A DNA stretch of 25,922 nt from CAZWSE01 sp964636575 (lineage in GTDB: Bacteria > Pseudomonadota > Alphaproteobacteria > Rhodobacterales > Rhodobacteraceae). Made by a program: the position numbers and the translations under genes. The stretch covers positions 1-25,922 of the forward strand of contig CAZWSE010000052.1 in the NCBI GenBank assembly GCA_964636575.1, written 5' to 3'. The notes under the pieces are model-generated. The model was not told the origin of the DNA, did not search any database, and was given only the letters and a program-made list of their open reading frames with translations. Of the stretch, positions 7,757 through 15,111 are shown in pieces. Positions within the stretch are counted from its first letter, which is position 1, and every line of letters starts with the position of its first letter.

Positions 7757-9001
7757 TTACGGGCGCTTCATCTCACAGGTGGTCGGGCTGTCCATGGCCG
7801 CCATCTCAACGGTGCTTTCCGTGATCGTGCCGAAAGGCGAATTGTCATATGGGAAGACAATGCCTTCGTCCGTATGCGCCGAGATGTGAACATTCTGGAT
7901 GGCCTGATGATCTTGCGGACGCATGAGAATTTTGCTTCCGAAGACGCTGTCGTATTCCATGCCTTCCAAAGCGTATGCGACGGCCACAACATCATCCGCC
8001 GTTCCGGCTTCGGTGATGGCTGCAGCCAGCATACCGATGACATTGGAAATGCGCGGCTGGTCTACGTTTCCGTCAGGGTGCTTTTCCTTGAACGCGTTCA
8101 CATAAGCAGAGGCCGCATCAGACACAGGCGGGTTAATCTGACCTTCGCCGACCAGACGGATCACGCCCTTACCCTGCTCACCCAGAGCAGCCGTAATACC
8201 GGAGCCCGCAGCGTAGTAGGTAAAGATCGGGCCGTCATAGCCGTTTTCGATGATGGATTTGCCAAGGCCAACCATATCGGCGCCCCAGTTGCCGGTGATA
8301 ACCGCATCCGCGCCAGAGGCCACGATTTTGCGGGCGTAAGGCGTGAAGTCTTTCACCTTCCCGATGGGGTGCAATTCGTTGCCGACGATTTCAACGTCAG
8401 GGCGCTTTTCGGTCAGGTTGGCGACAGCGGCCGCCGCCACAGCTTTACCGAACGAATAGTCCTGCCCGATGATATAGACTTTCTTCATGTCCGTGTTTTC
8501 GGCCATCACATCGGTCAGCGCATCCATCTTGATGTCTGCGTTGGCGTCAAAGCGGAAGTGCCAGAAGTTGCACTTGTCGTTGGTCAGCGCAGGATCAACA
8601 GCGGCATAGTTCAGGAACAGGACACGGTCGTCGGGGTTGCGACGGTTGTGCTTGTCGATGGCTTCAGTCAGCGCGTTGGCCACACCGGACGAGTTGCCCT
8701 GCGCGATAAACCGGATGCCTTGGTCGATGGCGACCTGCAACTGGATCAAGCTCTCTTTCGGGCTGATCTTGTTGTCAAATCCGACAATCTCGAAGTTATG
8801 ACCATCCAGAACACCACCGTTCTGGTTGACCATATAGTCCGCTGCGAATTGATACTGGTGCAGACCGTTTGTGCCCGTGCTGGCAAAGGGGCCAGACAGA
8901 GGGTCAATAAATGCGATTTTGATGTTCTCGGCAAAGGCCGCAGAGGCCCCGATTGCCAATGACAGCGCAGAGACAGCGCCCAATTTCCAAATGTTTTTCA
9001 T
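7757..9001 (-). CDS. livK: Periplasmic substrate-binding protein of the liv-type importer
   Basis: Captures the solute in the periplasm and delivers it to LivHM. The protein has 414 residues from the ATG at 9001-8999, which follows an excellent GGGAGGAA Shine-Dalgarno sequence. Upstream in-frame codons add a stretch with no signal character. The N-terminus is a Sec signal peptide (Lys-2, hydrophobic core, AAFA then ENIKIAF, probable cut after Ala-24). The mature part opens with IAFIDPLSGPFASTGTNGLHQ, the type I periplasmic-binding (Peripla_BP_6) fold. Two cysteines are visible, one in DKCNFWHFRF and one in TTCEMKRP at the C-terminus, which may form a disulfide. The overall sequence is far enough from E. 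coli LivJ/LivK that leucine should not be assumed; the catabolic neighbours suggest an organic acid or ester. It is the first gene of the importer operon. Confidence 0.93.
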   Translation of the reverse strand: MKNIWKLGAVSALSLAIGASAAFAENIKIAFIDPLSGPFASTGTNGLHQYQFAADYMVNQNGGVLDGHNFEIVGFDNKISPKESLIQLQVAIDQGIRFIAQGNSSGVANALTEAIDKHNRRNPDDRVLFLNYAAVDPALTNDKCNFWHFRFDANADIKMDALTDVMAENTDMKKVYIIGQDYSFGKAVAAAAVANLTEKRPDVEIVGNELHPIGKVKDFTPYARKIVASGADAVITGNWGADMVGLGKSIIENGYDGPIFTYYAAGSGITAALGEQGKGVIRLVGEGQINPPVSDAASAYVNAFKEKHPDGNVDQPRISNVIGMLAAAITEAGTADDVVAVAYALEGMEYDSVFGSKILMRPQDHQAIQNVHISAHTDEGIVFPYDNSPFGTITESTVEMAAMDSPTTCEMKRP

Positions 9002-9065
9002 AAGTTCCTCCCAAGGATAGATCACGCTCCAATTCATTTTTTCGGAGTCTCGATCAATCCCGAAA

Positions 9066-9092
9066 GACTTACACACCCCCGTTCAAAGTCAA
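9066..9092 (-). promoter_or_regulatory. Possible promoter for livK
   Basis: On the minus strand a TTGACT (9092-9087) is followed after 15 bases by TAAGTC (9071-9066), about 65 bases before the livK start. The spacing is short and the -10 match is weak. It is the best pair I can see close to the gene, but another TTGACA (near 9142) could equally be used. Confidence 0.25.
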
Positions 9093-9290
9093 GGCCGCAA
9101 GACAGGTCTGACGGGGCGTCAAAACGCTGATTTCGCTGTCAAATCTGTGGGAAGGACGTGCGGTTCAAATTTCGGGCAGGTGCCTAGAAAAGTTGTAAAG
9201 CACTGTTTTATATACGTTTATCCGCGCCTTCGCATCGCCCGAATCCCACAACACATTGCCAAAGCCCAACCCGCGTCGCAGATTAAACCC

Positions 9291-9330
9291 TTTGATCAGC
9301 GCATTGAAATTTCTGAAAAAAGTGATCAAA
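9291..9330. promoter_or_regulatory. Nested dyad, candidate IclR-family operator
   Basis: TTTGATCA (9291-9298) and TGATCAAA (9323-9330) are a perfect 8-bp inverted repeat with centres 32 bases apart, about three helical turns. The perfect palindrome GAAATTTC (9306-9313) lies almost exactly at its centre. IclR-type regulators usually bind short A/T-rich palindromes near their target promoters, and the IclR gene ends only 67 bases away. The binding is inferred, not shown. Confidence 0.45.
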
Positions 9331-9396
9331 CGCGGCCTGCGATCATGTGCGGCGAAAGCCAATCTGTTCCGCTAGGCAAAACTACTGTCCGCTAAA

Positions 9397-10191
9397 TCAG
9401 GATGTGGGCCGGATGCTCAGGCGACGTGCGGCTTCAATCAGGCGCGGGGCATAGACGGTCTCAAGCTGCTTTGGCTTTACCCGAAACGACGGACCACCGA
9501 CGTTCAAGCCGTAAACCCGTGACCCATCCGCAGACTGTACCGGCACCGCGATCCCGTTCACATCCGCGCGCCACGCCCCGTAGCCCGTGCAAAACCCTTT
9601 GTCCTCATAAAGCGCCTTGGCCTCTTTGAACCGTTGCCGCCCTTCGGCTTCGGTCTCGGCACTTTTGCGCCCTGCGGTTTCAAACACAGCCGCGCGGGCA
9701 TCGTCTTGCATGCCGACCAGAATGGCTTGTCCGATGGCCGAATGGAACACGGGCAACCGCGTGCCGACCCGTATGACCAATGCGACCTCTTCGCTGGATG
9801 AACAGGTCGCCACATAGACCACATCCAGATCATGCTGTTCGCCCAAAGCGACGGTGATGTAGGAATTTGGCCCGTCCCGCAGCGCTGTCATTTCCTGTTG
9901 CGCACGGTCCTGAATGTCGATGCCAGACAGCACCCTGAACCCGAGATTCAGCACCCCGATGCCAAGCCGGTAGGTACCTGCGTTCGCATCGGCCACCAGA
10001 TACCCCAAGGTGACAAGCGTATGGGTCAGCCGCGAAATCGTGGCTTTCGGCAGGCCGGTGCGTTCCGAGAAATCAGAGTTGGTCAGCGTCACTTCACCGT
10101 CACGGTAGCATTGCAATATCGCCAGCCCACGCGCCAGCGCGGTGACAAAATTGCGGTCCTTATCCGTATCAAGTTCGTGCAGATCGTCCAC
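9397..10191 (-). CDS. IclR-family transcriptional regulator
   Basis: A 264-residue DNA-binding regulator that senses a small metabolite. The winged helix-turn-helix occupies about 13-75 (FVTALARGLAILQCY, then LTNSDFSERTGLPKATISRLTHTLVTLGYLV). The effector domain spans about 90-260, with LPVFHSAIGQAIL and GIAVPVQSADG as typical signatures. The start is GTG at 10191-10189, six bases after the kinase gene stop and preceded by a G-rich Shine-Dalgarno sequence, so it is probably co-transcribed with the kinase and the upstream beta-oxidation genes. It most likely controls the importer operon downstream, the beta-oxidation operon, or both. In this family such genes often govern aromatic or aliphatic acid catabolism. 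Whether it activates or represses cannot be told. Confidence 0.93.
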   Translation of the reverse strand: MDDLHELDTDKDRNFVTALARGLAILQCYRDGEVTLTNSDFSERTGLPKATISRLTHTLVTLGYLVADANAGTYRLGIGVLNLGFRVLSGIDIQDRAQQEMTALRDGPNSYITVALGEQHDLDVVYVATCSSSEEVALVIRVGTRLPVFHSAIGQAILVGMQDDARAAVFETAGRKSAETEAEGRQRFKEAKALYEDKGFCTGYGAWRADVNGIAVPVQSADGSRVYGLNVGGPSFRVKPKQLETVYAPRLIEAARRLSIRPTS

Positions 10192-10197
10192 CTGACC

Positions 10198-11229
10198 CTA
10201 CCCCCGCTTTAAGGCGTCCAGCCCGTGTTGCGCGAAAACAGGCACAAAGGCCCCCAGCTTCATCGCGCGTTCGGGGTTCGATGCGTTCCCGTCCAGCCCG
10301 CGCTTCAACACGCCCTGAATGATCCCTGCCATGCGGAAGAAACAAAAGCCAAGGTAATAGCCAAAGTGGTCGATCCCCTTCAGCCCCCGCCGTTCGCAAT
10401 ACTGCGCGATAAAGTCCTGATCGTCCGGCAGCCCAAGTGCCTTGCGGTCCAGCCCCATCATGCCGCGCCCTTCTGACCCTGCGGGCAGTTGCCATTGCAT
10501 GATAACAGCCGCCAGATCGGCAAAAGGATGCCCGATGGTCGACAGTTCCCAATCCAGCACCGCGCGACAGTCGGTTGAGGTCGCATCGAAGATCATATTG
10601 TCGAGCCGATAGTCCCCGTGCACCAGCGTCCGCTGCCCGTCGTCTTCGGGTTGGGCTTTGACCAGTTCCTCCATCAAGGCATCCATCGCGGGCACTTTGT
10701 CCGTCTCGGATGCTTTGTATTGCTTCGACCAGCGCGCGACTTGCCGTTCGAAATAGTTGCCTTCGGGGCCGTAGTCCGACAACCCGACCGCATCAATGTC
10801 GACCTCATGCAAGGCCGCAAGCACGCGGTTCATTTCATCGATAACGCCAGAACGGTGCGCAGGCGACACATCCGGCATCGCAGGTTCATTGAAATTCCGC
10901 CCCGGCACGTGATCCATGATGTAGAACATCGACCCGATCACATCGTCATCGGCACAAAGCAAATGCATCTTAGCGACCGGCACGTCTGATCCTTCCAGCG
11001 CCTTTTGCACCCGATATTCACGGTCAACGGCATGGGCTGATTTCAGCAACACGCCTGGCGGTTTGCGCCGCAGCACATAGTTATGCGCGGGCGTTGCCAG
11101 CATAAAGGTGGGGTTGGATTGGCCGGTCTGGAATTTGGTGACCTCCATCGGGCCATCAAATCCGGGCAGGTGCTCTTTCAGATAGGCGCTTACGGCTGCC
11201 TCATCCAAAGTCTGTGTATCCGCGCTCAT
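10198..11229 (-). CDS. APH-fold kinase of the ACAD10/ACAD11/LvaA type (probable hydroxyacyl-CoA kinase)
   Basis: A 343-residue aminoglycoside-phosphotransferase-fold kinase. Its closest recognisable relatives are the N-terminal kinase domain of ACAD10/ACAD11 and bacterial LvaA, which phosphorylate the 4-hydroxyl of 4-hydroxyacyl-CoAs; drug resistance is unlikely. Visible features are HLPGFDGPMEV (20-30), the nucleotide loop GQSNPTF (36-42), YVLRRKPPG (51-59), SAHAVDREYRV (64-74), the catalytic HGDYRLDN (204-211), VLDWELSTIGHPFADLA (224-240) with metal-binding Asp226, and FRMAGIIQGVLKR near 298-310. The start ATG has GGGGGAGAG upstream. It lies 12 bases after a histidine-phosphatase-fold gene, an arrangement I recall from other proteobacteria. 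The window has no clear LvaC/ACAD11-type dehydratase-dehydrogenase, so the exact reaction remains open. Confidence 0.9.
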   Translation of the reverse strand: MSADTQTLDEAAVSAYLKEHLPGFDGPMEVTKFQTGQSNPTFMLATPAHNYVLRRKPPGVLLKSAHAVDREYRVQKALEGSDVPVAKMHLLCADDDVIGSMFYIMDHVPGRNFNEPAMPDVSPAHRSGVIDEMNRVLAALHEVDIDAVGLSDYGPEGNYFERQVARWSKQYKASETDKVPAMDALMEELVKAQPEDDGQRTLVHGDYRLDNMIFDATSTDCRAVLDWELSTIGHPFADLAAVIMQWQLPAGSEGRGMMGLDRKALGLPDDQDFIAQYCERRGLKGIDHFGYYLGFCFFRMAGIIQGVLKRGLDGNASNPERAMKLGAFVPVFAQHGLDALKRG

Positions 11230-11241
11230 CGTCTCTCCCCC

Positions 11242-11892
11242 TTAGCTGTAGCTTAACAGGTCTGCGCCGTCGCGCGTCATAAAATGCGGTGTGGCGTTGA
11301 ATTCATGCAGGCTGAATGACGGGCCAGAAAACATGAACCGCGTGAGGCTTGTGTTTTTCACCTGTAGGTTCAGGTTCATCATGTGTCGTTTGTCCGCACC
11401 CAAAGCAACGCTGGTCATCTGTCCGATTACGCCACCGGAGGACACAACAAGCACCTTCTTGGCATCCGTATCCGTCGCAAAAGCCCGCGCCGCTTCGACA
11501 CGGGTCACAAACTCGGCGTAGGTTTCCGATGCCCCGTCAAAAGCCGCATCCTGCCATTCAAAGACAGTTTCCCGCAGCGCCCTGAAATGGGTCTTGCGGT
11601 CGCCCTTGACCAAATCCGGCACATCGCCCTTGAACCGCGCATGCAGCAGATCGCCAAAGTCGTATTCGTTGAACCCAGCATGCTCTTCAGGGTCCGCATC
11701 AAACCCCATAGAGTATAGTGTATCTTTCTGCCGGTTCAGCGTCCCCGTAATCAGCCGATCTGGCGTCCAGTCCAGATCCCGCAACACAGCGCCCACAGCC
11801 GCAGCTTGGCGGTGCCCCAGATCAGACAGCACATCATAATTGTCCTGCCCGAACGAGGCTTGGCCGTGACGTATGACTAATAACTCCGCTAT
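11242..11892 (-). CDS. Histidine-phosphatase-fold protein with altered active site and unusual start
   Basis: A phosphoglycerate-mutase-like protein of about 216 residues. The first catalytic motif RHGQASFG is present near residue 8, and NEYDFGD follows near 75-81. The second motif, usually SHGG, reads VSSGGVIG (150-157), so Ser152 stands where the second His is expected. No ATG, GTG or TTG lies at the expected start. The codon in the homologous Met position is ATA (11892-11890), placed 8 bases after a GAGG that overlaps the upstream stop codon. Longer in-frame starts (TTG near 11966, or an ATG at 12051) would add residues that only read through the upstream gene. It sits between the flavoprotein and the kinase genes. 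Possible roles are dephosphorylation of a CoA ester or phospho-intermediate, or a binding role. Start confidence is low; fold confidence is high. Confidence 0.78.
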   Translation of the reverse strand: MAELLVIRHGQASFGQDNYDVLSDLGHRQAAAVGAVLRDLDWTPDRLITGTLNRQKDTLYSMGFDADPEEHAGFNEYDFGDLLHARFKGDVPDLVKGDRKTHFRALRETVFEWQDAAFDGASETYAEFVTRVEAARAFATDTDAKKVLVVSSGGVIGQMTSVALGADKRHMMNLNLQVKNTSLTRFMFSGPSFSLHEFNATPHFMTRDGADLLSYS

Positions 11893-11902
11893 GGCTGGAT
11901 CC

Positions 11903-12895
11903 TCACGAAAACTCAGCCGCCAGCTTCTTGCCCGCCGCGAGATACTCAGCCTCCATCCGGTCGACAATATCGCCCGCAGGGCCGACGGATTTGATCGCAC
12001 CGATCCCCTGCCCCGACCCCCAAATCGTTTTCCAGGCTTTCGGCTTTTCACGGTCTTGCCCGAAGTTCATCGACGACGCATCGGCTTGCGGCAGGTTGTC
12101 GGGGTCCATGCCTGCGTTTTCAACCGACCCTTTCAGATAGTTCCCCCAGACACCGGTAAAGAGCGAGGAATAGACAATATCCTCAGCGCCCGAGTCCACG
12201 ATCATATCCTTATACCCCTGATCGGCATTCGCCTCATCGGTGGCAATAAAGGGCGAGCCTGTGTATCCCAAATCAGCCCCCATCGCGCGCGCGGCGAGCA
12301 GGCTTTGACCCGTAGCGATTGAGCCCGAGAGCGCAATCGGCCCGTCATACCATTCGCGGATTTCACTGACCAAAGCGAAGGGCGATTGTTGACCCGCGTG
12401 ACCACCAGCGCCAGCCGCCACAGCAACCAACCCGTCCGCGCCTTTTTCAACGGCCTTGCGGGCAAACTTGTTGTTGATGATGTCATGCAGCACGATGCCA
12501 CCGCAGGAATGGGCGGCCTCGTTCACCTCAACCCGCGCACCAAGGGATGTGATCCAGATCGGCACGTCGTGCTTCACGCAAATCTCCAGATCGCGGTCCA
12601 AACGGGAGTTCGAGCGATGCACAATCTGGTTCACCGCATAGGGTGCCGCGGGGCGGTCGGGGTTGGCTTGGTTGTGGCGGTCCAGCTCTTCCTTGATCTC
12701 GGTCAGCCATGCGTCCAGCAAGGGCGGCTCTCCCTCGGCTTCACGGGCGTTCAAGGCCGGAAACGACCCAACGATCCCCGCCTTACACTGAGCGATCACC
12801 AGCTTCGGGACCGAAATGATGAACAGCGGCGATGCGATCAAAGGGATGCGCAGGCCCTGCAAGGCTTTGGGCAGATGGGCGTCGTGTCGGGCCAT
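11903..12895 (-). CDS. Nitronate monooxygenase / 2-nitropropane dioxygenase family flavoprotein
   Basis: An FMN-dependent TIM-barrel protein of 330 residues starting MARHDAHLPKAL. Family features are PLIASPLFIIS (18-28), the flavin and active-site stretch AGAGGHAGQQSPFAL (161-175) with the usual His at 166, ALSGSIATGQSLLAARAMGAD (188-208) and GYTGSPF near 210. Members oxidise alkyl nitronates, but many in beta-oxidation clusters are thought to act as reductases or detoxifying enzymes for unsaturated or nitro acids. The ATG at 12895-12893 has GGAGG four bases upstream; an alternative ATG lies at 12910-12908. The reading frame continues upstream only through the intercistronic hairpin and into the thiolase gene, so I exclude that part. 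The specific reaction in this locus is unknown. Confidence 0.85.
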   Translation of the reverse strand: MARHDAHLPKALQGLRIPLIASPLFIISVPKLVIAQCKAGIVGSFPALNAREAEGEPPLLDAWLTEIKEELDRHNQANPDRPAAPYAVNQIVHRSNSRLDRDLEICVKHDVPIWITSLGARVEVNEAAHSCGGIVLHDIINNKFARKAVEKGADGLVAVAAGAGGHAGQQSPFALVSEIREWYDGPIALSGSIATGQSLLAARAMGADLGYTGSPFIATDEANADQGYKDMIVDSGAEDIVYSSLFTGVWGNYLKGSVENAGMDPDNLPQADASSMNFGQDREKPKAWKTIWGSGQGIGAIKSVGPAGDIVDRMEAEYLAAGKKLAAEFS

Positions 12896-12920
12896 AAAGC
12901 CTCCGGTCATGTTGACGGTT

Positions 12921-12944
12921 AAGGGGCGGGCAAATCCGCCCCTT
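12921..12944. promoter_or_regulatory. Perfect 9-bp hairpin between thiolase and flavoprotein genes
   Basis: AAGGGGCGG (12921-12929) and CCGCCCCTT (12936-12944) pair perfectly around a 6-base loop in the 71-base gap after the thiolase gene. The T-rich tail (TTTTGTT) follows the stem only on the plus strand, opposite to the genes, so on the sense strand it resembles a processing or stability hairpin. It could also stop antisense transcription entering the thiolase gene. Confidence 0.55.
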
Positions 12945-12966
12945 TTGTTGGCAAAGCGCAAGGGGT

Positions 12967-14163
12967 TTACAGAACCTCGAAAAGGCCCGCCGCGCCCATC
13001 CCGCCACCGACACACATGGTGCAGACAACGTATTTGGCGCCGCGTCGTTTGCCTTCGATCAGGGCGTGGCCGACCATACGCGCACCGGACATGCCGTAGG
13101 GGTGCCCGATGGAAATGGCACCGCCGTTCACGTTCAGCTTGTCATCAGGAATACCAAGCACATCGCGGGACTGGATGACTTGCACCGCGAAAGCCTCGTT
13201 CAATTCCCACAGATCAATATCGTCCATCGTCAGCCCATGGGCCTTGAGCAAGGGCGGCACCGCATAGATCGGACCGATGCCCATTTCATCAGGCTCACAG
13301 CCTGCGGCCATGACACCAACATACCGACCAAGCGGCTCAAGCCCTGCTTTCTCGGCGGCTTTGGCTTCCATCACAACAGAAGCAGACGCGCCATCAGACA
13401 GCTGAGACGCATTGCCCGCTGTGATGAACTTGCCTTCCGCAATCTTCAGCCCGTCCTTATGAACCGTCTTCAGACCCGCCAGATTTTCAGCAGACGTACC
13501 GGGGCGGTTGCCTTCGTCTTTCTCAAGCGTGACTTCGTGTTCAGTGATTTCCTTGGTCTCTTTGTTCTGGATCATCATCTTTGAAGTCAGCGGCACGATT
13601 TCGTCATCAAACTTGCCAGCTTCCTGCGCGAGATGAGTGCGCTCTTGCGACCTCGCGCTATATTCGTCCTGACGTTCGCGGCTGACGTTATAGCGTTCGG
13701 CCACGGTTTCGGCGGTCTCAAGCATGGACATGTAAAGCTCTGGCTTGTTTTGCTTGATCCAAGGGTCGGCTTTGACGCGCATCTCTTGGGTTTGCACCAT
13801 CGAGATACTTTCAACACCGCCCCCGACGACCACATCCATACCATCCATGACAACCTGCTTGGCCGCCGTGGCAATCGCCATCATGCCGGATGCACATTGA
13901 CGGTCCAAAGACATGCCAGCCACCGTTACAGGAAGACCCGCACGCACCGCCGCCTGACGGGCAATGTTGCCGCCAGAATGACCCTGCTGAAGGGCTGCTC
14001 CCATGATCACATCTTGCACTTGGGCGGGATCAACGCCCGCACGGGCAACCGCGTGTTCAATGGCATGTGCTGCCAGTTGTTGCGGCGTCGTGTTGTTGAA
14101 AGCGCCGCGATAGGCTTTGCCGATGGGGGTTCTTGCGGTCGATACGATAACTGCGTCACGCAT
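12967..14163 (-). CDS. Acetyl-CoA C-acyltransferase (thiolase)
   Basis: A 398-residue thiolase that cleaves 3-oxoacyl-CoA with CoA to acetyl-CoA and a shortened acyl-CoA, or acetoacetyl-CoA to two acetyl-CoA. The nucleophile is Cys90 in DRQCASGM. The second half carries GGAISIGHPYGMSGAR with His354 and CMCVGGGMGAAG with Cys384, so all three catalytic residues are present. GHPYGMSGAR, with Tyr instead of the common Leu after GHP, is seen in degradative thiolases of the FadA/PimB kind rather than in biosynthetic PhaA. It ends in EVL like many FadA proteins. It is 24 bases after the MFE-2-type dehydrogenase gene, the enzyme that would feed it. Chain-length preference cannot be read from sequence. 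Confidence 0.95.
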   Translation of the reverse strand: MRDAVIVSTARTPIGKAYRGAFNNTTPQQLAAHAIEHAVARAGVDPAQVQDVIMGAALQQGHSGGNIARQAAVRAGLPVTVAGMSLDRQCASGMMAIATAAKQVVMDGMDVVVGGGVESISMVQTQEMRVKADPWIKQNKPELYMSMLETAETVAERYNVSRERQDEYSARSQERTHLAQEAGKFDDEIVPLTSKMMIQNKETKEITEHEVTLEKDEGNRPGTSAENLAGLKTVHKDGLKIAEGKFITAGNASQLSDGASASVVMEAKAAEKAGLEPLGRYVGVMAAGCEPDEMGIGPIYAVPPLLKAHGLTMDDIDLWELNEAFAVQVIQSRDVLGIPDDKLNVNGGAISIGHPYGMSGARMVGHALIEGKRRGAKYVVCTMCVGGGMGAAGLFEVL

Positions 14164-14187
14164 GGGGTCTCTCCTTATTATATTCGG

Positions 14188-15111
14188 TTACCAATCCAGC
14201 TTCAGACCACGGGCCTGCGCTGCATTGAGGGCGTATTTCTTGGTTTGGCTAAAGGCATCCGTCAGCTCGGTTTGATCTGTAGGGTCGCTGATCTGGTCAA
14301 ACTGTGCCGCCACCGCTTCGGGGGTATTGTCAGCATCCTGCAAAGTGATGCCTTGCGTTTCATAGACACGCGTTTGGGCGAAACTGCCAGCACCCGCGCC
14401 AAGGATCACGCGGCTCGGTGCGTCCTCTGACACCAGATACAGCAAACCCGGTGTAATCGTTTCGGGGGCGAGCAATGCCGCTGCTTCTTTAGGCAGCAAA
14501 TCCTCCGTCATCCGTGTCGCAGCCGTGGGCGCAAGCGTGTTGACGCGGATATTGTCCCGCGCCCCTTCCAGATGCAGCACATTCATCAAACCCATCATCG
14601 CAGCCTTCGCAGCCCCGTAGTTGGACTGCCCGAAGTTGCCATAAAGCCCCGACGCAGACGAGGTGAACACAACCCGCCCGTACTGCTGTTCGCGCATAAT
14701 CGGCCAGCAGGCATGCGCCACATTGGCAGACCCGATCAGATGCACATCGACGACCTTGCGAAAGGCGGCCATGTCCATTTTGGCAAAGGTCTTGTCCATC
14801 AGGATGCCCGCGTTGTTGACGCAAATATCAATGCGGCCCCATGCAGCCATCGCTTGCGCGACCATATCCTTGACACCTGCCTCGTCCGAGACATCAGCGC
14901 CGTGGGCCATGGCCTCACCGCCCGCTGCTTTGATCTCTTCGACAACAGACAAAGCAGCTTCAGACGATTGGCCCGAACCGCTGCGATCAACGCCCAGATC
15001 ATTGACAACAACCTTCGCACCGCGTGCTGCCAGCCCAAGCGCATGGGACCGGCCAAGGCCAACCCCTGCACCCGTGACAATCGCCACGCGGTTATCGAAA
15101 CGGATGGTCAT
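14188..15111 (-). CDS. MFE-2-type SDR, probable (3R)-hydroxyacyl-CoA dehydrogenase
   Basis: A 307-residue short-chain dehydrogenase closely resembling the N-terminal dehydrogenase domain of peroxisomal multifunctional enzyme type 2 (17-beta-HSD4). The cofactor loop is TGAGVGLG (13-20), followed by VVVNDLGVDRSGSGQSS (34-50) as in MFE-2, then NNAGIL (99-104). The active site lies in TSSASGLYGNFGQSNYGAAK (150-169), with Ser152, Tyr165 and Lys169. These enzymes oxidise (3R)-hydroxyacyl-CoA with NAD+. In MFE-2 the next domain is a MaoC-type hydratase; here a MaoC gene is on the opposite strand at 21073. The start ATG overlaps the upstream SDR stop as TAATG. The C-terminal 60 residues after the Rossmann core are a tail I cannot assign. 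Confidence 0.92.
   Translation of the reverse strand: MTIRFDNRVAIVTGAGVGLGRSHALGLAARGAKVVVNDLGVDRSGSGQSSEAALSVVEEIKAAGGEAMAHGADVSDEAGVKDMVAQAMAAWGRIDICVNNAGILMDKTFAKMDMAAFRKVVDVHLIGSANVAHACWPIMREQQYGRVVFTSSASGLYGNFGQSNYGAAKAAMMGLMNVLHLEGARDNIRVNTLAPTAATRMTEDLLPKEAAALLAPETITPGLLYLVSEDAPSRVILGAGAGSFAQTRVYETQGITLQDADNTPEAVAAQFDQISDPTDQTELTDAFSQTKKYALNAAQARGLKLDW

Larger units (their letters stand above)
9002..9396. other. 395-base control region between the IclR gene and livK
   Basis: No convincing gene is present: short open frames on both strands lack a good ribosome site and known sequence character. The stretch is more AT-rich than its surroundings. It contains a nested dyad at 9291-9330 and several TTGAC-like hexamers on the minus strand. 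It is the longest non-coding stretch in the window and sits directly upstream of the importer operon, so it probably holds that operon's own promoter and regulator sites. Confidence 0.7.

Noticed and set aside
7874..8962. A 362-codon plus-strand frame opposite livK
   Set aside because: It is a shadow of the certain binding-protein gene; no motif or start context supports it.
9147..9395. Short open frames on both strands in the IclR-livK gap (plus 82 codons, minus 65 codons)
   Set aside because: No good ribosome site, no recognisable motif, and the stretch carries dyads and promoter-like hexamers that fit a control region better.
10198..11229. Aminoglycoside resistance gene
   Set aside because: The APH fold is real, but the signature matches ACAD10/11- and LvaA-type kinases and the context is catabolic.
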